A stretch of 64,000 bases of DNA from JAJCYX01 sp965243825. GTDB taxonomy: Bacteria; Chloroflexota; Dehalococcoidia; Lucifugimonadales; Lucifugimonadaceae. The first letter of the stretch is position 1. The number at the start of each line of letters is the position of its first letter. Under the pieces are notes generated by a model, which was not told where the DNA came from, made no database searches, and worked only from the letters and a program-made list of their open reading frames with translations. Positions 58,085-64,000 of the stretch are shown here, piece after piece. The position numbers and the translations under genes are program-made. The stretch is taken from the NCBI GenBank assembly GCA_965243825.1, contig CBDEVT010000001.1:558001-622000 (forward strand). Reading direction: 5' to 3'.

Positions 58085-60064
58085 TCAAACCGTTCCGAGC
58101 CCGCTGGCAAGAAAGTCCAGGAAAGAACCTGTCGGGTTGCCCTGGTCGTCGATGGCACCTGCGGCTGTCTGCCTGTTGAAGTTGTCGACAAGACGGTTGA
58201 TGAACTGGTTGCCGAAGAGTGATGCGAACAGCGGCGTGGTGCGGCCCGCCAGCGCTCCCTGCGCGAGGTTCTGCAGGTTGCCGCCGAGCGCTGAGCCCGG
58301 GCTGACAGAGCCAAGGAACTGGAACAGGTCAGGTGCCTGCATCGCCTGGTCCAGCGCCTCCTGCGAGATCAGGCCGGCCCCGACGCCCTGCTGAAGCTGG
58401 TCGAGGAACGCCTGGTTGGCTTCCGTAGAGGCCGTTCTGTTAACGAGGTTCTCGAAGACGCTGGCAGCAGTGCCGGGAATGCCTGCGAGACCGCTCTGAG
58501 CAACGAAGTCCTGCAGCGGCGTTGGACTCTCTCCGGGAATGGTGTCGCCGGTGAGTGTGCCAAACAGGAATGTCGATAGAGTTGGCCTGAACAGATCTGA
58601 TACAGCTCCGCCGAGCAGGCCCTGCGGATCGACCCCGAGCCCGGCCACTGCGTTCTGGAACGCCCCAAACGGCTGGGTTAGTTCGCCGAGAAACGCCGGA
58701 TCCTGCGTTGGGTCCTGAGCGGAATCTGTTGGGTCAACCGGGTCGACAGGGTCAGGCTGAACAGGTTCGGTCTCGGGCGGAGTTTCATCGACCGGATGAT
58801 CAGGATCAACTCCACCGACGGGCACGTTGGGACCGCGCTGTTGAGTGCCAAGCGTGTTAATAACGATTACACCTGTCGGGATGGACAACGCGGTTGGAGT
58901 CGCAGTTATCGGGCCTTCGACAGCGATTTGCTTTCTCGAGAGGAACGCAGCCGCGGCGGACCGTGCCACTTCTTCGGTGTTCGCCTGCTCGACGTATATC
59001 GGGCCGAACTCGAAGTCGGCTATGTCCACCCGGTAATCAAGCGGCTGAAGTCCACCAACACCCGGATCTTCGCCACCTGTATCGTCATCAATGTCCTCGG
59101 GCGGCTGACCCGTCACCGGCACAGCTTCGTCGCCCTCTTCAGGTGGCGGATCGATCAGGTCTCCGGAAAGCTGGATCCCATTGACATCGACGCTGATTGC
59201 GCCGACCGGAATCTGTTGCACGATCGACACGCTGAGTGCAGAGACCGGGTTGCCGGTCGAGCCGATGAAGTCGGCGATTGCCGCCCTGGCCTGTCCGATG
59301 CTAATTGCGTTTACCACGTAGATCGGTGGCAGCGTGGCTGATGTTCCAACGAAGTTGAATGGTCGCAGTCCGCCTCCACCTTCGTCTTCACCATCATCGT
59401 CCACTGGCACCTCAGGAGCTATGGGTTCTGGCTGCCGGACAGGTTCCGGATCCGGGGTAACAACCGGTCGAGGCGGAGGTGGCGAGAAAGCCGGTCCGCT
59501 GATCTGCTGGCCAGTTGTACTGATGACTATTGCACCCGCCGGTGGACTGCTGTTGCCAATAGACACCGCAGAAGCGAGTCCACCGCCATTTTCAACCACC
59601 ACCTGGTTGCGGTTCAGGAACTGCTGAACTCCGGTGAGTGCTCGGCTGGGCGTGGTTGTCCTGACATACACCGAGCCGAAGCCGGGGATGGTCACGCGGA
59701 AGTTCTGAAACTGTGGGACAGACGGAGCAGGTGCAGGTTGCCGCACAGGCGGCGCTGGCTGCCGTGGAGGCGCCGTGACGCCCTGGCCGCCGGAGCCACC
59801 GGGGTCTTCAACTGGTGAAGGAGGTGGAGGTGGGGGCGGAGGTAGCGGCGGGGCAGCGACATTGCCGGCGCCGTTCACATGAATCTCACCCGGAGGTACT
59901 GCGCCAAGCCCGATGTTGACGACAGATGGCGAACCGGCCCCGGTCTCGACCGTGATGCGGTTTCGATTCAGCCATCGCTGAGCCGCAGCCAGCGCCTGAT
60001 TCGGCGATCCGGCCGTAGCGTAGATGAACCCGAATCCGGGGATGGTCACCCTGAAGGTACTCAA
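58085..60064 (-). CDS. Repeat-containing virion-type protein with poly-proline linkers (659 aa)
   Basis: Four copies of a domain of about 45 residues (FRVTIPGFGFIYATAGSPNQ, FRVTIPGFGSVYVRTTTPS, then FNFVGTS... and YRVDIADFEFGPIYVEQ), each ending in a run like RNRITVE or RKQIAVE, are joined by Pro/Val/Thr-rich linkers, including a run of Pro. The C-terminal third is helical/hydrophobic. It has a TTG start with AGGAG upstream. It is 129 bp after the portal and may be a head-surface or tail-fibre-type protein with sugar-binding repeats. The family is not recognised. Confidence 0.55.
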   Translation of the reverse strand: MSTFRVTIPGFGFIYATAGSPNQALAAAQRWLNRNRITVETGAGSPSVVNIGLGAVPPGEIHVNGAGNVAAPPLPPPPPPPPSPVEDPGGSGGQGVTAPPRQPAPPVRQPAPAPSVPQFQNFRVTIPGFGSVYVRTTTPSRALTGVQQFLNRNQVVVENGGGLASAVSIGNSSPPAGAIVISTTGQQISGPAFSPPPPRPVVTPDPEPVRQPEPIAPEVPVDDDGEDEGGGGLRPFNFVGTSATLPPIYVVNAISIGQARAAIADFIGSTGNPVSALSVSIVQQIPVGAISVDVNGIQLSGDLIDPPPEEGDEAVPVTGQPPEDIDDDTGGEDPGVGGLQPLDYRVDIADFEFGPIYVEQANTEEVARSAAAAFLSRKQIAVEGPITATPTALSIPTGVIVINTLGTQQRGPNVPVGGVDPDHPVDETPPETEPVQPDPVDPVDPTDSAQDPTQDPAFLGELTQPFGAFQNAVAGLGVDPQGLLGGAVSDLFRPTLSTFLFGTLTGDTIPGESPTPLQDFVAQSGLAGIPGTAASVFENLVNRTASTEANQAFLDQLQQGVGAGLISQEALDQAMQAPDLFQFLGSVSPGSALGGNLQNLAQGALAGRTTPLFASLFGNQFINRLVDNFNRQTAAGAIDDQGNPTGSFLDFLASGLGTV

Positions 60065-60193
60065 TTTCGTCTCCTGTTTTTGGTTTCCGGGTCCAGGTGG
60101 CCGATAAGTGAACGGTTAAGGCGTGCTTAGTTGGCAATAGACCGTGGTCTACGGTGAACAGAGTGTTCTGTGGTTGCAGCGGCAGAACGACTC

Positions 60194-62410
60194 TTAAGCT
60201 GTCCCGCGCTCCCGACGTCTTCGCTGTATGGCAGCCAGTGCTGCAGCGTCCAGTGTTGGTTCGTTACCTACACCTGCTGCTTGCGCAAAGGGAATTGCGC
60301 CATTCGCCGGGTTCAGGCTCTGGTTGTTACCGAACCTGCGATTGCGTTCGGTGAATCCTGCCGCCTGATTCGTGAGCGATCCTCCAGACAGCGTTGAGCC
60401 ATCAGAGACGGTCGAAGGCAGATTGCTCATGCGCTGCGCAATTCCGCTCTTATCGAACCGCGGTCTCTCTGCGAACTGCCTCGGTGAAAAACCTGCCTGC
60501 CGCGCCAGGTCACGAAGCTGGGTGATCAGCGCGTTCGTCTCGACCTGCCGCTGCAGCGAGAGCGCCGTCAGCTTATCGAACCAGATCGAGGCGTTTGCCA
60601 TGTCGCCATCCCGCACGAACGCATTGAAGTGTTCAAGTGCGGCAGACAGCGGGTCCTCCACCTTCCCCGAGTCTTCACGGTTCTGCGAAGAGATCGCCCG
60701 CGCCGACTCCATCTTCAACACCCGTTCTCGCACCCACTCCAGCGATGCCAGTGGCTCGCCTGATACCGTCGGTGCCATCGCCATCTGGGCAATCGTCCAC
60801 CGGGTCGTCTCATCTTCGGGAAGTAGCAGGTCCATCTTCACCGTCACCGGGTCGTGACCCTCGATGTCAGACGGCTCGATCACCCTGTTCGAGAATTTTG
60901 AGTTGTCGAAGCGGCGACCTGACACGCTGATCGGTGCGAACGCTCCTGTCTCGTACTGCAGGATCAGGTTTTCGAGACAGCCTTCTATACATGCGGCGAC
61001 GGCACGCATCCGAGGCAGCACTCGCTGTTCAAGGTTGTTACCAAGCGTCCGGAGCGCCACCGACGAAAGCGGTAGGTCTATGATCCCGAACGCCTGCGGG
61101 GGGAGTCCGCCTGCCACAGCATCCTGTTGCAGAATCTGTAATAGCAGCCCGGCCGCACGGTTCACATCGGCTTCCTGGAAGAGCTGTACATCCTCCTGGT
61201 TGGCGGTCGAGAGATTCAGCTCGGAACCCTTGTCATTCGTTCCATCGTCCAGCTCCTTCGTGCCGTCCAGCGAGAACACCTTCTTGCGAGGATCGGAGCT
61301 CTTGCCGGTCAGGTCGAGCACGTAGCTGGCGGTACGGTTCAGCTTCTTCCAGATAGAGCGATTCTCGGCAAAGACCGACTCACCAAAGTGGGCTTCGCTC
61401 TCCTGCTCTCCAGCGCCGCTTCCGGGCGTGAGCATTGGACGGGAAGTGACCGGTATCGCCACAACCGGGAATGAGAGCATCCACAGGTTGTGCAGCGGTC
61501 GCGCCCAGACGCCGTCGATCACAGTCCCGGCCAGGTAAACCCAGGGATGGCGGTCGAACGGATCTTTCGATGAGGCGTCATGCAGAGGATTAGGCACACG
61601 GGTGTAGTACTCGAAGACGTCCAGTGAATCGTCACCGTCCATCCTGTCCCAGTCGGCCGAGTTCTTTGTCTCCTCGAACTTGAAGTTCGGGTATTCGTCC
61701 AGGACCGCGGTCTTTGTTTTGCGCATGCGATACGCAGCCCAGACCGGTTCTTCGTCGCCGGGCTGGATCACAAGGTGGCGCGGATCAAGCGGAAGAATGT
61801 CGTCATATGTTTCGCCGTTCGGGCGTTTACGCAAAACCGCGCGGGCCGCAGCCCATCGACCTCTCACCGATGCGTACCAGCCGAGCGTTTCGTGAATCGC
61901 GAATCCGGCGCCTTTGCGCCGCAGCCTACGGTTCGCGTTGTTGAGCATGCCGATAGCCAGCTGCTCTACGAGATCGTTGGCAGACTCCTGCTGCTGAACC
62001 GCCTTCTCAGACCCGAACGTTCGAACGATGGTCTCTGAACCGGCGATGAATGCGATCGTCTTCTCGGCCAGTACTCTGGGAGCATTCGTCGTGTATGCGT
62101 CTTCGGGAGCGATCGACTCCTCGAAGTCAGGCACGAACTCTTCGAGGTTGTAGAGAGCCTCGTCGGCGTCCATTCGCGCATGCACCTGGCCCATGCCGAG
62201 CATCTTGCGTTCGATGGCCTCAGAGACCGAGCTTGCAGAGGGCAGCTTCTTAGCACGCCGGAGGAGGCGCTCTATTGAGGGGGACGTTGGTGCCGGATTG
62301 CTGGACCTGCTGCCCTTCGACGGGCTCGGGATGGCATTGGTGTCCTGTCCAACAGAAGGAGCAGAACCAGGAGACTCAGGCTGAGAACCGTCGCGATGAA
62401 GAGTAGTCAC
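60194..62410 (-). CDS. Portal protein (738 aa)
   Basis: The length, the pattern (VPDFEESIAPEDAYTTNAPRV, then PRVLAEKTIAFIAGSETIVR in part, DILPLDPRHLVIQPGDEEPVW, and NLSTANQEDVQLFQEADVNR), and the long helical region after residue 400 fit portal proteins of tailed phages. The Ser/Pro-rich first 40 residues are low-complexity. A GTG at 62410 is taken as start. It is the first member of the virion gene order in this window; a terminase gene is expected before it but the plus-strand phosphotransferase lies there instead. Confidence 0.7.
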   Translation of the reverse strand: MTTLHRDGSQPESPGSAPSVGQDTNAIPSPSKGSRSSNPAPTSPSIERLLRRAKKLPSASSVSEAIERKMLGMGQVHARMDADEALYNLEEFVPDFEESIAPEDAYTTNAPRVLAEKTIAFIAGSETIVRTFGSEKAVQQQESANDLVEQLAIGMLNNANRRLRRKGAGFAIHETLGWYASVRGRWAAARAVLRKRPNGETYDDILPLDPRHLVIQPGDEEPVWAAYRMRKTKTAVLDEYPNFKFEETKNSADWDRMDGDDSLDVFEYYTRVPNPLHDASSKDPFDRHPWVYLAGTVIDGVWARPLHNLWMLSFPVVAIPVTSRPMLTPGSGAGEQESEAHFGESVFAENRSIWKKLNRTASYVLDLTGKSSDPRKKVFSLDGTKELDDGTNDKGSELNLSTANQEDVQLFQEADVNRAAGLLLQILQQDAVAGGLPPQAFGIIDLPLSSVALRTLGNNLEQRVLPRMRAVAACIEGCLENLILQYETGAFAPISVSGRRFDNSKFSNRVIEPSDIEGHDPVTVKMDLLLPEDETTRWTIAQMAMAPTVSGEPLASLEWVRERVLKMESARAISSQNREDSGKVEDPLSAALEHFNAFVRDGDMANASIWFDKLTALSLQRQVETNALITQLRDLARQAGFSPRQFAERPRFDKSGIAQRMSNLPSTVSDGSTLSGGSLTNQAAGFTERNRRFGNNQSLNPANGAIPFAQAAGVGNEPTLDAAALAAIQRRRRERGTA

Positions 62411-62589
62411 TAAGCATCAGGCTGAGTCCTCTTCTTCAGGATTTCGAACGCTCAGGCACATGGCCTCACACTCCACTCTGCGACCTCAGAATCCCACTGG
62501 TCAAGTTGTTCCCCGTCTGCTCGGCTGAACCACTAGCGGAGTTAACATGTCGGCACAAGAACGTACTCATCCATCACGGGGCTTCAGTC

Positions 62590-63645
62590 ATGACAGGCGA
62601 TAACGTCGAGCTACCTGACGAAACATCGGTCGCAACGCAGCTTCTGCCAGCGCTGCGAGAACGCTTCGGTGACAGCAGCCTTGAGTTCTCTAAGCCACCG
62701 AAGTCGATCTCTGGCGGTTACGAGACACTCGTCTACGGCTTCTCGCTCAACACCGACATAGATGGATTTAAAGGGCCGCTGGTCCTGCGAATCTTCAAGC
62801 AGGCGGCGTTTATGGACCAGGCGCGGCGCGAAGCCGCTGTGCAGAACTCGCTGGCAGCACTCGGCTACCTCGTCCCCCGGGTTGCCGCCCAGTTCGACAC
62901 GGGAATCAACGGACTGCCATTCAATGTCATGGAGCGCGTGCCCGGCCATCCGATGATGGAAAACGCTCAGCTAAACGAAGCAAGCATCAACCGCATGATC
63001 GACTGGTGGGCGACAGTTCACGTTCAGCTTCACCAGCTTTCGGCTGCGCCGGTGATCGAAGCGCTTGAGGCGGCAGGCTTCACGCAGGACAGGTTCTCGG
63101 TGGACGGGCGAGTCAGATACCTGGACCGCTATTTCGAAGGGGACACTTTTGACGCCCTCCGTCCCGTTCATGAATGGCTGTCCGACAACCGACCGGTGGA
63201 GCGCGCCGACCCCTCGGTCTGTCACGGTGATTTCCATCCCGGGAACATCATGGTCGATGGAGACAACGTCACGGGAGTGATTGACTGGCCGGGGATTGCG
63301 ATCGCCGATCCTGAGTTCGATATCGGCACGACTATGGTCCTGATCCGCGCCGGTGCTGCGATGATCGAGCCAGAGATCCGGCCGATGATCGAGGCGATGG
63401 CCGATATGTACGTTGCGAGGTACAACGAGCTGAGCCCCGTAGATATGGATAAGGTGCGCTACTACGAGGCGATGCGGTCTTTCAGGGCTTTCGTGCGAGG
63501 CACCGCGGCGCACATTCCGGGCCTGGCTGAAGAGCTTGCCCCGAGAGACCAGTACCCATGGGCCGCTGAGTTCACGATGAAAGACCTGGCAGGCCGTCTA
63601 CTACAACTCACGGGCATCGAGCTACCGCTGCCGGGCGGAGGTTAG
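62590..63645 (+). CDS. Phosphotransferase of the APH/choline-kinase family (351 aa)
   Basis: The Brenner-type motif CHGDFHPGNIMV and the downstream DWPGIAIADPEFDIG place it in the aminoglycoside-phosphotransferase/ChoK superfamily, small-molecule kinases using ATP. The ATG at 62590 (MTGDNVELP) is preferred; an upstream frame from 62506 has no support. The substrate is unknown, and resistance should not be assumed. It starts divergently 180 bp from the portal gene. Confidence 0.8.
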   Translation: MTGDNVELPDETSVATQLLPALRERFGDSSLEFSKPPKSISGGYETLVYGFSLNTDIDGFKGPLVLRIFKQAAFMDQARREAAVQNSLAALGYLVPRVAAQFDTGINGLPFNVMERVPGHPMMENAQLNEASINRMIDWWATVHVQLHQLSAAPVIEALEAAGFTQDRFSVDGRVRYLDRYFEGDTFDALRPVHEWLSDNRPVERADPSVCHGDFHPGNIMVDGDNVTGVIDWPGIAIADPEFDIGTTMVLIRAGAAMIEPEIRPMIEAMADMYVARYNELSPVDMDKVRYYEAMRSFRAFVRGTAAHIPGLAEELAPRDQYPWAAEFTMKDLAGRLLQLTGIELPLPGGG

Positions 63646-63653
63646 TAAGTAAG

Positions 63654-64000
63654 TTGGCAAGCAGAGAATCTCAGCGTCCAAACATCCTCTTCATCCTCAC
63701 TGACGATCAGGGCCCGTGGGCAATGAACTGCGCCGGCACCACGGAAGTCAGAACACCGAACCTCGACAGGCTTGCAGAGACTGGCGTCAGGTTCGAGAAC
63801 TTCTTCTGCGCATCACCTGTCTGCTCCCCTGCCCGTGCATCGATACTGACCGGTCGCATGCCCTCGCAGCACGGTGTCCAGGACTTCCTGCGAGGAGGCA
63901 ACTCCACCATTCTCAAGGGCGACGGCAAGACGATCCGCTACATGGACGGCGAGTCTACGTACGTCGAGAATCTAGCCGAAGCCGGGTACAGTACCGGTCT
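63654..64000 (+). CDS. Type I sulfatase, N-terminal part
   Basis: The open frame continues to the window edge (115 codons seen). It begins with a TTG start 8 bp after the phosphotransferase stop. RPNILFILTDDQ (metal-binding Asp pair), EVRTPNLDRLAETGVRF and CSPARASILTGR are sulfatase signatures; the Cys in CSPAR (residue 57) would be converted to formylglycine. It should remove sulfate esters, perhaps from polysaccharides. A sulfatase-maturing enzyme is not visible here. Confidence 0.9.
   Translation, partial: MASRESQRPNILFILTDDQGPWAMNCAGTTEVRTPNLDRLAETGVRFENFFCASPVCSPARASILTGRMPSQHGVQDFLRGGNSTILKGDGKTIRYMDGESTYVENLAEAGYSTG

Noticed and set aside
1..62410. Complete intact prophage with integration sites
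   Set aside because: No integrase, terminase, lysis or replication gene and no flanking attachment repeats were found, and cellular genes split the virion order many times.
62506..62590. N-terminal extension of the phosphotransferase
   Set aside because: The extra residues have no similarity to the family and run into the intergenic region near the portal; the ATG at 62590 is preferred.

Overview
The window reads as chromosomal DNA of an uncultured, probably marine bacterium, most likely a Chloroflexota lineage such as the SAR202/Dehalococcoidia group. This is an inference, from lipoproteins with long Thr-Pro linkers, FAS1 and FN3 surface proteins, RDD/zinc-ribbon membrane proteins, a type I sulfatase and a mycothiol-type formaldehyde dehydrogenase. 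No rRNA or tRNA was seen to settle it.

The main feature is a set of virion-type genes, all on the minus strand and in the usual head-to-tail order, broken into blocks separated by ordinary cellular genes. Read from right to left these are: portal, a repeat/poly-proline protein and a 101-aa protein (62.4-57.8 kb); three related coiled-coil proteins (57.0-49.7 kb); scaffold, major capsid and a zinc protein (29.1-25.9 kb); an FkbM methyltransferase, NeuB, NeuA, a 133-aa protein and a glycosyltransferase-like protein (17.8-10.4 kb); and tail/baseplate genes with ATGA, TGATG or TAATG couplings (6.9-0 kb). No terminase, integrase, replication or lysis gene is visible. This fits a fragmented or domesticated prophage, possibly a gene-transfer-agent-like locus. 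Decayed copies of two of these genes, and dispersed repeats inside others, show that the region is being remodelled.

The cellular blocks hold a HIT-family gene with its coupled partner and tandem zinc-ribbon/RDD genes (7-10.3 kb); small enzymes, a TIR/deoxyribosyltransferase-like possible defence protein, formaldehyde dehydrogenase, a flavoprotein, methyltransferases and an epimerase (18-27 kb); a likely light-responsive unit (29.7-35.1 kb) in which a B12-binding CarH-like protein with a C-terminal XRE domain is coupled to an SDR/DUF2867 protein and diverges from a six-FAS1 lipoprotein; a long run of exported and lipoproteins (35.3-49.7 kb); and a phosphotransferase and sulfatase at the right end.

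Three regulatory or RNA features stand out: a probable 0.33-kb structured RNA with its own promoter and terminator (48.5-48.8 kb); five octamer repeats spaced 21-22 bp in front of an HTH-HATPase-STAS-like regulator placed between two virion-type genes (51.3-51.4 kb); and a 13-bp palindrome shared by the two divergent promoters of the CarH-like and FAS1 genes. All family calls come from reading motifs by eye; none was checked by a database search.
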